Positions 54,939 to 63,505 of a DNA stretch of 64,000 bases are shown piece after piece; position 1 is the first letter of the stretch; the number at the start of each line of letters is the position of its first letter. The stretch is from Streptomyces halstedii (GTDB lineage Bacteria > Actinomycetota > Actinomycetes > Streptomycetales > Streptomycetaceae), in contig JOAZ01000003.1 in NCBI GenBank assembly GCA_000720535.1, positions 62,001 to 126,000 of the forward strand. Direction: 5' to 3'. The position numbers were made by a program, and so were the translations under genes. The notes under the pieces were generated by a model that was given only the letters and a program-made list of their open reading frames with translations, was not told the DNA's origin and ran no database searches.

Positions 54939-55181
54939 ATGACACGCCGTACAGACCCCCGCAAGCCGCTCAAGGCCCGTCCCAACCCGCTCGACGCGGC
55001 CGAGATCACCTACATCGACTACAAGGACACCGATCTGCTGCGGAAGTTCATCTCCGACCGGGGCAAGATCCGCAGCCGCCGGGTCACCCGCATCAGCGCG
55101 CGGCAGCAACGCCAGATGGCCACGGCCGTCAAGAACGCCCGGGAGATGGGTCTCCTGCCCTACTCCAGCGCGAGCAGGTGA
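54939..55181 (+). CDS. rpsR2: 30S ribosomal protein S18, zinc-free paralogue
   Basis: 80-aa S18: [40 protein letters not shown] and [20 protein letters not shown] then PYSS match the family. The N-terminal cysteines of the zinc form are missing. GAAGGAG precedes the ATG at 54939. Last gene of the zinc-limitation operon, 47 bp after the CobW-like gene. Confidence 0.95.
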   Translation: MTRRTDPRKPLKARPNPLDAAEITYIDYKDTDLLRKFISDRGKIRSRRVTRISARQQRQMATAVKNAREMGLLPYSSASR

Positions 55182-55271
55182 CACGGCCGGGTGACGCCGG
55201 GCGGCGCGGCCGGTGACGGCCACGCCGCGTCCGCACACGCCGCCCAGCGTCCCCGTACCGCGAGTCCGCCG

Positions 55272-56066
55272 CTACTTCTGTCCGGCCAGCCACTCGTACC
55301 AGTCGGCCAGGCCCTCACCGGTGGTCGCCGACATGCCCAGTACCCGGACGTCGGGGTTGACCTCACGGGCGTACCGCTCGCACCGCTCCACGTCGAAGTC
55401 GACGTAGGGCAGCAGATCGGTCTTGTTGACGACGATCAGGTCCGCGGCCTCGAACATGTACGGGTACTTCCGCGGCTTGTCGGTGCCCTCGGTGACCGAG
55501 ATGATCACGACCTTGCTCTGTTCTCCCAGGTCGAAGAGGGCGGGGCAGACCAGGTTGCCCACGTTCTCGATCAGCAGCAGCGAGTCCTGGGCCGGGGAGA
55601 GCAAGGTGAGCGCCTCGCGCATCATCTCCGCGTCGAGGTGGCAGCCGGCCCCGGTGTTCACCTGCGCCACCGGACATCCGGCGCGCCGGATGCGCTCCGC
55701 GTCCAGCCTGGTCTCCTGGTCACCCTCGACGACCGCGAGCGGCCGCGACCCGGCCAGCTCGCCGATGGTGCGTTCGAGCAGGGTGGTCTTCCCCGCGCCC
55801 GGTGAACTCATCAGGTTGACGGCCACGATCCCCCGGGCGGCCATCCAGCGGCGGTTGCGCTCCGCGAGGCGCTCGTTCTTGGCGAGGACCCGCTGTTCGA
55901 GCGTGACCGTCTCGTGGTCGGGCGCCGGACGGCTGTGCTCGTGCGGGTGCCCGTGATCGTGCCCGTGGTCGTGCCCCTGGGCCGCTGCCGCCCGCTCGTC
56001 CAGCACGGTGACCCTCGTACCGGCCGTCCCGCCGTTCTCGTCACCGCAGCCGCAAGTACCACACAT
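55272..56066 (-). CDS. hypB: Hydrogenase nickel-incorporation GTPase HypB
   Basis: 264-aa SIMIBI GTPase that loads nickel into [NiFe]-hydrogenase. The N-terminal high-affinity nickel motif region MCGTCGCGDE and a His-rich stretch (HDHGHDHGHPHEH, about residues 32-44) store metal; the G domain has SSPGAGKTTLLE, the metal site region AGCHLDAEM, ENVGNLVCPALFDLGE and NKTDLLPY. Follows hypA by 5 bp on the same strand, divergent from the hydrogenase structural genes. Confidence 0.95.
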   Translation of the reverse strand: MCGTCGCGDENGGTAGTRVTVLDERAAAAQGHDHGHDHGHPHEHSRPAPDHETVTLEQRVLAKNERLAERNRRWMAARGIVAVNLMSSPGAGKTTLLERTIGELAGSRPLAVVEGDQETRLDAERIRRAGCPVAQVNTGAGCHLDAEMMREALTLLSPAQDSLLLIENVGNLVCPALFDLGEQSKVVIISVTEGTDKPRKYPYMFEAADLIVVNKTDLLPYVDFDVERCERYAREVNPDVRVLGMSATTGEGLADWYEWLAGQK

Positions 56067-56071
56067 GGAAG

Positions 56072-56401
56072 TCAACCCACTTTCATCGAGACGATCTGCA
56101 GTTCCCGTCCCGACGTGACCCGTACGTCCGCGCTGCCGCACGGGCACAGGGGGATCAGGTCGGCAAGGGCGAATTCGACACCGCACGTGCGGCATCGGGC
56201 CGATCCCGGCGGTTGATCGATCTCCAGCAGCGCACCCTCGGCCACCGTTCCCTCGGTGACCAGGTCGAAGCAGAAACGCATCGAGTCGGCGACGACCGCG
56301 GTGAGCACACCCACCCGGACGACGACCGACCGGACCGGACGTCCGGCGGCGCGTTCGCATACGGCGTCGACGACGCTCTGTGTAATTGCCAGTTCGTGCA
56401 C
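56072..56401 (-). CDS. hypA: Hydrogenase nickel metallochaperone HypA
   Basis: 109-aa HypA. The N-terminal MHELAITQSVVDAV supplies the nickel ligands (amino group, His2, Glu3), and the zinc site is CRTC...CPCG in SARCRTCGVEFALADLIPLC. GTG 56401 is chosen because it places His at position 2 and has GAGG upstream. It works with HypB on the hydrogenase large subunit. Upstream gene of the hypA-hypB pair; the 253-bp gap to hhyS must carry both promoters. Confidence 0.95.
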   Translation of the reverse strand: MHELAITQSVVDAVCERAAGRPVRSVVVRVGVLTAVVADSMRFCFDLVTEGTVAEGALLEIDQPPGSARCRTCGVEFALADLIPLCPCGSADVRVTSGRELQIVSMKVG

Positions 56402-56654
56402 CACGGCCTCGTTCGTACCGTTCTCGCGATGGGCGTCCCGACCGTAGGCCGTCGTACGCGCAGTGCGACGCGGCAAATCGCCCCGCGGGCCGGGTGTGTC
56501 ACCCGACCGGCTCATTCCGTCCACGGAATCACCGTGTTGCCGGTGCTCTGGCGCCGAGGCTAGATGGTAGCAATATGCGCGAACCCACCCGTGTGTGGAA
56601 AGCCGGGCTCTGCGACACGACGAGACGGCTGTCTCCCCGAAAGGCGAGAGCACT

Positions 56655-57710
56655 ATGCCTACAGAGGAAGCGGTAAAGGCGGAAGAGACACTGATCCATG
56701 TGCTGTGGATCAACGCGGGTCTCAGTTGCGACGGCGATTCCGTGGCCCTCACCGCGGCCACTCAGCCCAGCATCGAGGAGATCGCGCTCGGCGCGTTGCC
56801 CGGCCTTCCGCGGATCGCGATGCACTGGCCTCTGATCGATTTCGAGTGCGGGCCCAACGGCGGCGCCGACGACTTCCTCGAATGGTTCTTCAAGGCGGAC
56901 CGCGGGGAACTGGAACCGTTCGTCCTCGTGGTCGAGGGGTCCATCCCCAACGAGCGGCTGCACGACGAGGGCTACTGGTGCGGTTTCGGCAACGACCCCG
57001 CCACCGGGCAGCCCGTCACCACCAGCGAGTGGCTCGACCGCCTGGCGCCGAAGGCCACCGCGATCGTGGCCGCCGGGACCTGCGCGACCTACGGCGGCAT
57101 CCACGCGATGGCGGGCAACCCGACCGGCGCGATGGGGGTCCCCGACTATCTGGGCAAGGACTGGACGTCCAAGGCGGGCATCCCGATCGTGTGTGTCCCC
57201 GGCTGCCCGATCCAGCCGGACAACCTCTCGGAGACACTCACCTACCTGCTCTACATGGCCACCGACCAGGCCCCGATGATTCCGCTCGACGACGCGCTGC
57301 GCCCGGCCTGGCTGTTCGGGCAGACGGTGCACGAGGGCTGCGACCGGGCCGGCTACTACGAGCAGGGCGACTTCGCCACCGAGTACGGCTCGCCGAAGTG
57401 CATCGTCAAGCTGGGCTGCTGGGGCCCCACGGTCAAGTGCAACGTGCCCAAGCGCGGCTGGATGAACGGCATCGGCGGATGCCCCAACGTGGGCGGGATC
57501 TGCATCGGGTGCACCATGCCGGGATTCCCGGACAAGTTCATGCCGTTCATGGACGAGCCGCCCGGCGGAAAGCTCTCGACGAACGCGGTCGGACTGTACG
57601 GAAACACGATGCGGCGACTGCGCCACATCACGACGCACACGCTGGACCGCGAGCCGAAGTGGCGTAAGCCCGGAAGGAAACTGACCACCGGCGCCACCCG
57701 CACCTGGTAA
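56655..57710 (+). CDS. hhyS: Group 1h [NiFe]-hydrogenase small subunit
   Basis: 351-aa iron-sulfur subunit of the high-affinity, oxygen-tolerant hydrogenase that oxidises atmospheric H2. LIHVLWINAGLSCDGDS shows Cys followed by Asp where other small subunits have Cys, agreeing with the 3Cys-1Asp proximal cluster of this group. Further ligands lie in AAGTCATYGG, CVPGCPIQPDN, KLGCWGPTVKCNVP and GGCPNVGGICIGCTMPGFPD. No Tat signal is present, as usual in group 1h. The ATG at 56655 follows GGCGAGAG. It is followed by hhyL after 35 bp. Confidence 0.95.
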   Translation: MPTEEAVKAEETLIHVLWINAGLSCDGDSVALTAATQPSIEEIALGALPGLPRIAMHWPLIDFECGPNGGADDFLEWFFKADRGELEPFVLVVEGSIPNERLHDEGYWCGFGNDPATGQPVTTSEWLDRLAPKATAIVAAGTCATYGGIHAMAGNPTGAMGVPDYLGKDWTSKAGIPIVCVPGCPIQPDNLSETLTYLLYMATDQAPMIPLDDALRPAWLFGQTVHEGCDRAGYYEQGDFATEYGSPKCIVKLGCWGPTVKCNVPKRGWMNGIGGCPNVGGICIGCTMPGFPDKFMPFMDEPPGGKLSTNAVGLYGNTMRRLRHITTHTLDREPKWRKPGRKLTTGATRTW

Positions 57711-57745
57711 ATCACCGCAGGAGAAAGAAAGACGAGGGTGGCGTA

Positions 57746-59539
57746 ATGACCGCGACGCAGCACACGGGCGCCGGAACGGCCCCGGGCAAAGACGGCCTGG
57801 TGGAGATGGCGTGGGATCCCATCACCCGGATCGTCGGCAGCCTGGGAATCTACACGAAGATCGATTTCAAACAGAAGGTCGTCGCCGAGTGTCACAGCAC
57901 CAGCTCGATCTTCCGCGGCTACTCGGTCTTCATGAAAGGCAAGGACCCGCGCGACGCGCATTTCATCACCAGCCGGATCTGCGGAATCTGCGGGGACAAC
58001 CACGCCACCTGTTCCTGCTACGCGCAGAACATGGCCTACGGCGTGAAACCGCCGCACCTCGGTGAATGGATCGTCAACCTCGGCGAAGCCGCGGAGTACA
58101 TGTTCGACCACAACATCTTCCAGGAGAACCTGGTCGGGGTCGACTACTGCGAGAAGATGGTCGCCGAGACCAACCCGGGCGTGCTCGACCAGGCCAACCG
58201 GACCCCCTCGCCGCACGCGGACGCCCACGGGTACAAGACCATCGGCGACATCATGCGCTCGCTGAACCCGTTCACCGGTGAGTTCTACCGGGAGGCGCTC
58301 CAGGTGAGCCGGCTGACGCGGGAGATGTTCTGCCTGATGGAGGGGCGGCACGTCCACCCCTCCACGCTCTACCCCGGTGGTGTCGGCACGGTCGCGACCA
58401 TCCAGCTGATGACCGACTACATCACCCGCCTCCAGCGCTACGTGGAGTTCATGAAGAAGGTCGTGCCGATGCACGACGACCTCTTCGACTTCTTCTACGA
58501 GGCCCTGCCCGGGTACGAACAGGTCGGCAACCGGCGCATCCTGCTCGGCTGCTGGGGGTCGTTCCAGGACCCGGAGCACTGCAACTTCCAGTACAAGGAC
58601 ATGACCAACTGGGGCCGGAAGATGTACGTCACCCCCGGCGTGGTCGTCGACGGGAAACTGGTCACCACGGACCTGGTGAAGATCAACCTGGGCATCCGCA
58701 TCCTGCTCGGCTCGTCGTACTACGGCGACTGGGAGGACCAGGAGATGTTCGTGACCCACGACCCCCTCGGCAACCCGGTCGACCGGCGTCACCCCTGGAA
58801 CCAGCACACCAATCCCCAGCCGCAGAAGCGGAATCTGGAGGACAAGTACAGCTGGGTCATGTCACCGCGCTGGTTCGACGGCAAGGACTACCTCGCCCTC
58901 GACACCGGAGGCGGACCGCTGGCGCGGCTGTGGACGACGGCGCTGGCCGGGCTGGTCGACATCGGCTACGTCCAGGCCACCGGCACCAGCGTGAAGATCA
59001 ACCTCCCCAAGACCGCGCTCAAGGGCCCGGTGGAGCTGGAGTGGCACGTACCGCGGTGGAGCAACACCATCGAGCGCAACCGCGCGCGGACCTATTTCCA
59101 GGCGTACGCGGCCGCCTGCGCGCTGCACTTCGCGGAGAAGGCCCTCGTGGAGATCCGGGCCGGGCGCACCAAGACCTGGGAGAAGTTCGAGGTACCGGAG
59201 GAGGGCGTCGGCTGCGGCTTCACCGAGGCGGTACGCGGCGTTCTCTCGCACCACATGGTCATCCGGGACGGCAAGATCGCCAACTACCACCCGTACCCCC
59301 CGACCCCGTGGAACGCCAGTCCCCGCGACACCTACGGCACGCCCGGTCCCTACGAGGACGCGGTGCAGGGGCAGCCGATCTTCGAGGAGAACGACCGGGA
59401 GCACTTCAAGGGCATCGACATCATGCGCACGGTGCGCAGCTTCGACCCCTGCCTGCCGTGCGGGGTGCACATGTACCTCGGTGAGGGCAAGAAGCTGGAA
59501 CTGCTGCACTCCCCCACCCAGTCCGCCGGCGGTGAATGA
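57746..59539 (+). CDS. hhyL: Group 1h [NiFe]-hydrogenase large subunit
   Basis: 597-aa catalytic subunit. The Ni-Fe ligands are in L1 RICGICGDNH (C79, C82) and L2 DPCLPCGVH (C569, C572). After His575 a 22-residue tail (MYLGEGKKLELLHSPTQSAG...) remains, normally removed by the endopeptidase after nickel insertion. SIFRGYSVFMKGKDPRDAHF and HPSTLYPGGVGTVATIQ are group-typical. GAGG lies upstream of the ATG. Co-transcribed with hhyS and the genes downstream. Confidence 0.96.
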   Translation: MTATQHTGAGTAPGKDGLVEMAWDPITRIVGSLGIYTKIDFKQKVVAECHSTSSIFRGYSVFMKGKDPRDAHFITSRICGICGDNHATCSCYAQNMAYGVKPPHLGEWIVNLGEAAEYMFDHNIFQENLVGVDYCEKMVAETNPGVLDQANRTPSPHADAHGYKTIGDIMRSLNPFTGEFYREALQVSRLTREMFCLMEGRHVHPSTLYPGGVGTVATIQLMTDYITRLQRYVEFMKKVVPMHDDLFDFFYEALPGYEQVGNRRILLGCWGSFQDPEHCNFQYKDMTNWGRKMYVTPGVVVDGKLVTTDLVKINLGIRILLGSSYYGDWEDQEMFVTHDPLGNPVDRRHPWNQHTNPQPQKRNLEDKYSWVMSPRWFDGKDYLALDTGGGPLARLWTTALAGLVDIGYVQATGTSVKINLPKTALKGPVELEWHVPRWSNTIERNRARTYFQAYAAACALHFAEKALVEIRAGRTKTWEKFEVPEEGVGCGFTEAVRGVLSHHMVIRDGKIANYHPYPPTPWNASPRDTYGTPGPYEDAVQGQPIFEENDREHFKGIDIMRTVRSFDPCLPCGVHMYLGEGKKLELLHSPTQSAGGE

Positions 59540-59549
59540 GGTGGCCGAG

Positions 59550-60467
59550 GTGTCGGAGCAGCCCTCCGCCGACTGGCGCCGCACCGGTGAGCGCATCGAC
59601 ACGCTGATCGCGGCCAGCGCGTCCGGCGGCACCGTCGCGCGGGAGCGGAGCGAGGAACTGGTGCGCCTCGTCGTCGACTTCTACGGAGCGGGTCTCGAAC
59701 GGCTGCTCGATCTCGTGCACGAGCACGGCACCCTGGACGACGAGGTCCTGGCGGCGCTCGCCGGGGACGACCTGGTGGCCAGTGTGCTGCTGGTGCACGG
59801 TCTGCACCCGTACGACGTGGAGACGCGGGTCGAGAAGGCGCTGGAGAGCGTCCGGCCCTATCTCGGCTCGCACGGCGGCGACGTCGAGCTGCTGGCCGTC
59901 ACCGACGACGGGGCCGTGCGGCTGCGGCTGCTGGGCAGTTGCGACGGCTGCCCGTCGTCCTCGGTCACGCTGAAGCTCGCGGTGCGGGGGGCCGTGGAGG
60001 CGGCGGCCCCGGAGGTCACCTCGATCGAGGTCGAGGCCGCCGCCGAGGAGGAGGCGTCCGGTCCCGTCGTCCCGGTGGACGCCCTCTTCACCCGGCTCCA
60101 CGGGGCGGCCGAGGACAGCGCGTCGTGGCAGTCGGTCCCGGAGCTGTCCGCCGTGGAGCCCGGCGCGGTGGTCCGCTTCACCGTCGAGGGTGTCGCCGCC
60201 GTGGGCTGCCGGACCGGTGCGGACCTGTTCGCCTTCGCCGACCGGTGCGCCCGCTGCGAGCAGCCGTTCGACGGTGCCGCGCTCACCCGGCGGCTCGGCG
60301 GCGCGGCCGGTGACGGCGTCCTGCGGTGCGCCGGCTGCCGGGCGCACTACGACGTGCGGCGGGCGGGTACCTGCCTGGACGCGGAGGGCCTGCACCTCGA
60401 TCCGCTGCCGCTGCTCTCGGACGGGGCGGGCGTCTCGGTCTGCGTCCCCGCGACGGTGGCGACATGA
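59550..60467 (+). CDS. NifU-domain protein with Rieske-like C-terminus
   Basis: About 305 aa, conserved beside group 1h hydrogenase genes. Helical N-terminus (TGERIDTLIAASASGGTVAR), a NifU-type scaffold domain with CDGC (LLGSCDGCPSSSVTLKLAVR) and a Rieske-like C-terminal domain with CARCEQPF and LRCAGCRAHYD. The histidines of true Rieske clusters are missing, so four cysteines may bind Fe-S or zinc instead. It probably assembles or transfers electrons from the hydrogenase clusters. Start: GTG 59550 after GAGG; 59541 or 59532 are possible. Confidence 0.82.
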   Translation: MSEQPSADWRRTGERIDTLIAASASGGTVARERSEELVRLVVDFYGAGLERLLDLVHEHGTLDDEVLAALAGDDLVASVLLVHGLHPYDVETRVEKALESVRPYLGSHGGDVELLAVTDDGAVRLRLLGSCDGCPSSSVTLKLAVRGAVEAAAPEVTSIEVEAAAEEEASGPVVPVDALFTRLHGAAEDSASWQSVPELSAVEPGAVVRFTVEGVAAVGCRTGADLFAFADRCARCEQPFDGAALTRRLGGAAGDGVLRCAGCRAHYDVRRAGTCLDAEGLHLDPLPLLSDGAGVSVCVPATVAT

Positions 60468-61117
60468 GGACGACGGGCCGTCAGGGCTCCCCCGCGGCTG
60501 CGCTGCTGCGGATCGCGCGCGAGCGCCCGCGACCGGCCGACGGCGAGCGCTGCGAGCTGTGCGCCGCCCCGGTCGGCGAGGACCACGCGCACGTGGTGAA
60601 CGTCGACAGCCGTGCCCTGCTGTGCGGTTGCCGGGCGTGCTGCCTCCTGTTCGCGGACGAGGGGGCGGACCTGCGCTACCGCGCCGTCCCCGACCGCTAT
60701 CTGCGTTTCGAGGGCCTGACCGTGGACGGGCGGGCCTGGGACGAGTTGCAGATCCCGGTCGGGCTGGCGTTCCTGTTCCGCAACTCGGTCCAGGACCGTG
60801 TGGTCGCCTTCTACCCGGGGCCGGCCGGGGCCACCGAGTCCGAACTGCCCCTCGACGCCTGGGAGCGAGTGGTCAAGGCCGCCCCGGAGCTGTCCGTCCT
60901 GCGGTCCGACGTCGAGGCACTGCTGGTCCGCCGCTCCGACGGCGGGGGCGGCAGCTGCCATCTGGTGCCCATCGACGCCTGCTACGAACTGGTGGGCAGG
61001 CTGCGGACGTTGTGGCGCGGTTTCGACGGCGGCCAGGAGGCGCACACCGCGATGGACGCCTTCTTCGCGCGGGTGGACGGCCGCAGCCGGCCGGCCGCCG
61101 GAATCGAGGCGCGGTGA
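60464..61117 (+). CDS. DUF5947 family, hydrogenase-associated
   Basis: 217-aa protein. A cysteine motif near the N-terminus (CELCAAPVGEDHAHVVN, LLCGCRACCLLFAD) suggests a zinc or iron site; FEGLTVDGRAWDELQIPVGL is the most conserved part. Found in the hhy operons of actinobacteria, role unknown. Its ATG overlaps the stop of the NifU-like gene, and its stop overlaps the next GTG. Confidence 0.82.
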   Translation: MRTTGRQGSPAAALLRIARERPRPADGERCELCAAPVGEDHAHVVNVDSRALLCGCRACCLLFADEGADLRYRAVPDRYLRFEGLTVDGRAWDELQIPVGLAFLFRNSVQDRVVAFYPGPAGATESELPLDAWERVVKAAPELSVLRSDVEALLVRRSDGGGGSCHLVPIDACYELVGRLRTLWRGFDGGQEAHTAMDAFFARVDGRSRPAAGIEAR

Positions 61118-61755
61118 GCGAGCTCGCGTTCTCCGTGCTCGACGTGGTCGCCGAGCCGTACACGGCGGTCCCGCAACTGACCGCGCGCCTGCGGATCGAG
61201 GAGACGGCCGGCCGGCGGATCCACGCGATCGCCCTGCACTGCCAGGTCCGTATCGAGCCGCAGCGCCGCCCCTACGACGCGGCGGAGAGAGACGGCCTGC
61301 ACGTGCTGTTCGGGGAGCGGGAACGCTGGGCGGACACCCTGCGGCCGTTCCAGTGGATGCAGTGCGACACGACGGTGCAGGGGTTCACCGGCGCCACCGA
61401 GATCGATCTGCCGCTGCCCTGCACCTACGACTTCGACGTGGTCGGGTCACGGTACCTGCACGCCCTCCGGGACGGTGCCGTGCCCCTGACGCTGATGTTC
61501 TCGGGGACCGTGTTCACCCGGGGCCAGGCGGGGTTCGGGGTGCAGCGCGTCCCGTGGGACTGCGAGGCCCGGCACCAGCTGCCGGTCGCGGTGTGGCGGC
61601 AGATGATGGCGTACCACTTCCCCAACAGTGGCTGGATCAGGCTGGATCACGACGTGCTCGCCCGCTTCGCGGACTTCCGTGCGAAGCGCGGCCTCACCAG
61701 TTGGGAGGAGACGGTGGACGCTCTGCTGGCCGAGAACGGTGAGGTGGTCCGGTGA
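61114..61755 (+). CDS. DUF6084 family, hydrogenase-associated
   Basis: 213 aa, beta-rich, no signal peptide or metal motif. It opens MSELAFSVLDVVAEPYTAVP and contains IHAIALHCQVRIEPQRRPYD, LPLPCTYDFDVVGSRYLHAL and RVPWDCEARHQLPVAVWRQM. Seen with group 1h hydrogenases; function unknown. GTG 61114 overlaps the previous stop, and 61752 overlaps its own, so translation is coupled throughout. Confidence 0.8.
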   Translation: MSELAFSVLDVVAEPYTAVPQLTARLRIEETAGRRIHAIALHCQVRIEPQRRPYDAAERDGLHVLFGERERWADTLRPFQWMQCDTTVQGFTGATEIDLPLPCTYDFDVVGSRYLHALRDGAVPLTLMFSGTVFTRGQAGFGVQRVPWDCEARHQLPVAVWRQMMAYHFPNSGWIRLDHDVLARFADFRAKRGLTSWEETVDALLAENGEVVR

Positions 61756-63113
61756 GCGTCGACCAGGTGCGCGCGGTCGCCGACGCGGTCCTCTACGAGG
61801 GGTACCTGCTGTACCCGTACCGCGCGAGCGCGCACAAGAACCGGTCGCGGTGGCAGTTCGGAGTCCTCGGACCGCCGCTCGCGGCGGCGGCGAGCTTCGG
61901 TGAGCAACCGGAGATGGAGACGCAGTGCCTGCTGACTCCCGGAGGTTCGGGCGGGGCGGTCACGATCCGCCTCCGCTTCCTCCAGGTGCGGGTCAGGGAG
62001 GTCCAGCGGCGCGAGGCGGACGGCGGCCACACCCCGGTGGCGTCGCTCGACGTGGACGGGGCGCGGCAGTTGAGCTGGGACGAGGCGGTCGAGCACGAGA
62101 TCACCCTGCCCGCGACCGGCCTGGCGGCGCCCACCGACACCCTGCGCCAGGTGGCCGGCGGTGAGGAGTCGGAGCCGCTGACCGACGCGTGCGGGTCGGT
62201 GGTGGGCCGGATCGTGCGCAGGCGGCAGCCGTTGACGGTCCGCATCCGTACGCACCCGGTCGTCGACGGCGGCTACGTGCGTCTCTCGGTGTGCGTCCGC
62301 AACGAGCATCCCGAGCCCGCCGACGACAAGGACGCCGCCTGCCGGGCCTCGCTGATCGGCACCCATCTGATCCTCGACGCGCACGACGCCGCGTTCGTGT
62401 CCCTGCTCGAACCGCCGGACGAGGCCGCCGCTGCCGCGGGTCGCTGCCGCCAGCGCCGGTGCTGGCCGGTCCTGGCCGGGGCACGGGGCTCGACGGACAC
62501 CGTGCTGGGCGCCCCGATCATCCTGTACGACTACCCGGAGGTGGCCGAGCAGAGCGCCGGAGCCCTCTTCGACTCGACCGAGATCGACGAGATCCTGACC
62601 CTGCGGGTGATGACCATGACCGAGAAGGAGAAGGCCGAGGCGCGGGCGACCGATCCACGGGCCCGGGAGATCATCGACCGGTGCGACGGCATGTCCGAGT
62701 CCGGCATGCGGCAGCTGCACGGCCTGCTGCGCGATCCGCGGGCGGAGACCGCCACACCGGACGCCTTCGGCACCGGCGGTGCGCCCTGGTGGGATCCGGC
62801 GTCCGACGCGGACGTACGGCCGGAGAGCGACACGGTGGTGGTCGACGGTGTGCGCGTCGGCAAGGGCAGCCTCGTCAGGCTGCGCCCCTCCCGGCGGGCC
62901 GACGCCCAGGACCTCTTCCTCGCCGACCAGGTGGCGCGGGTCACGGCCGTCCTCTCGGACGTGGACGGCGGCACCCATGTCGCGGTGGTCCTCCTCGACG
63001 ACCCGGCGGCCGACCTGCACGACTGGTACGGCCGTTATCTCTACTTCGCGCCCGACGAGCTCGAACCGCTGCCCGCCGGGAGCCCGGAACACCGAGAGGA
63101 GAGCCGATCGTGA
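61752..63113 (+). CDS. Hydrogenase-associated hypothetical protein
   Basis: 453-aa protein conserved next to hhy genes. YEGYLLYPYRASAHKNRSRW begins it; ACGSVVGRIVRRRQPLTVRI and LIGTHLILDAHDAAFVSLLE lie in the middle; VDGVRVGKGSLVRLRPSRRA and LFLADQVARVTAVLSDVDGG form an SH3/KOW-like C-terminal part. No known catalytic motif. It may chaperone or stabilise the enzyme. GTG 61752 and its stop both overlap neighbours. Confidence 0.8.
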   Translation: MSVDQVRAVADAVLYEGYLLYPYRASAHKNRSRWQFGVLGPPLAAAASFGEQPEMETQCLLTPGGSGGAVTIRLRFLQVRVREVQRREADGGHTPVASLDVDGARQLSWDEAVEHEITLPATGLAAPTDTLRQVAGGEESEPLTDACGSVVGRIVRRRQPLTVRIRTHPVVDGGYVRLSVCVRNEHPEPADDKDAACRASLIGTHLILDAHDAAFVSLLEPPDEAAAAAGRCRQRRCWPVLAGARGSTDTVLGAPIILYDYPEVAEQSAGALFDSTEIDEILTLRVMTMTEKEKAEARATDPRAREIIDRCDGMSESGMRQLHGLLRDPRAETATPDAFGTGGAPWWDPASDADVRPESDTVVVDGVRVGKGSLVRLRPSRRADAQDLFLADQVARVTAVLSDVDGGTHVAVVLLDDPAADLHDWYGRYLYFAPDELEPLPAGSPEHREESRS

Positions 63114-63229
63114 AGACCCTGGGCGTGCTCACCACCGCCGTCGTCTCGGCCGCCGCGCTGGTCGCCGTGGGCGTAGCGGTGAAGTCGATCCCCGACATCC
63201 GCCGGTACCTGAAGATCCGTTCGATGTGA
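63110..63229 (+). CDS. 39-aa DUF6893-type small membrane protein
   Basis: GTG 63110 overlaps the stop of the preceding gene. The product has one transmembrane-like segment (VLTTAVVSAAALVAVGVAVK) and a basic end DIRRYLKIRSM. Very small proteins of this pattern accompany group 1h hydrogenase operons. It may anchor or regulate the complex at the membrane. Easily missed because of its length. Confidence 0.7.
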   Translation: MKTLGVLTTAVVSAAALVAVGVAVKSIPDIRRYLKIRSM

Positions 63230-63246
63230 GTGAGGACGTGGTTCCC

Positions 63247-63468
63247 ATGACCGACAGGCGGGATTCCGACGCGCCGGGTGAGCACCTGGCGGAAGAGCCC
63301 CAGGGGAAGCGGGGCCGCAAGGGCTCACGCGACACGGGGTCCGACCAGCCGTCCGGCGGCCCTGCCGACCGGCCCGAGGGCTCCTCGGACAAGACGTCCG
63401 ACACCTCGGTCCAGCCGCAGAGCCCCCAGGACCCGGACGCCCCGGACCTCCAGTCCGGCGGCGGCTGA
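63247..63468 (+). CDS. Small hydrophilic hypothetical protein
   Basis: 73 aa, highly charged and rich in Ser/Asp/Gly/Pro (SDAPGEHLAEEPQGKRGRKG), without hydrophobic segments; likely disordered. It lies between the DUF6893 gene and the protease gene in the same direction with GAGGACG upstream, so it is plausibly translated as part of the operon. Function unknown. Confidence 0.5.
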   Translation: MTDRRDSDAPGEHLAEEPQGKRGRKGSRDTGSDQPSGGPADRPEGSSDKTSDTSVQPQSPQDPDAPDLQSGGG

Positions 63469-63505
63469 CCCGCACGGAGTCAACCATCCATCTGAGGAGC
63501 GGAAC

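Noticed and set aside
56405-56654. Nur box in the hypA-hhyS divergent region
   Set aside because: Searched for TTGC-N-GCAA symmetry; only partial matches such as AGCAATATGC were seen.
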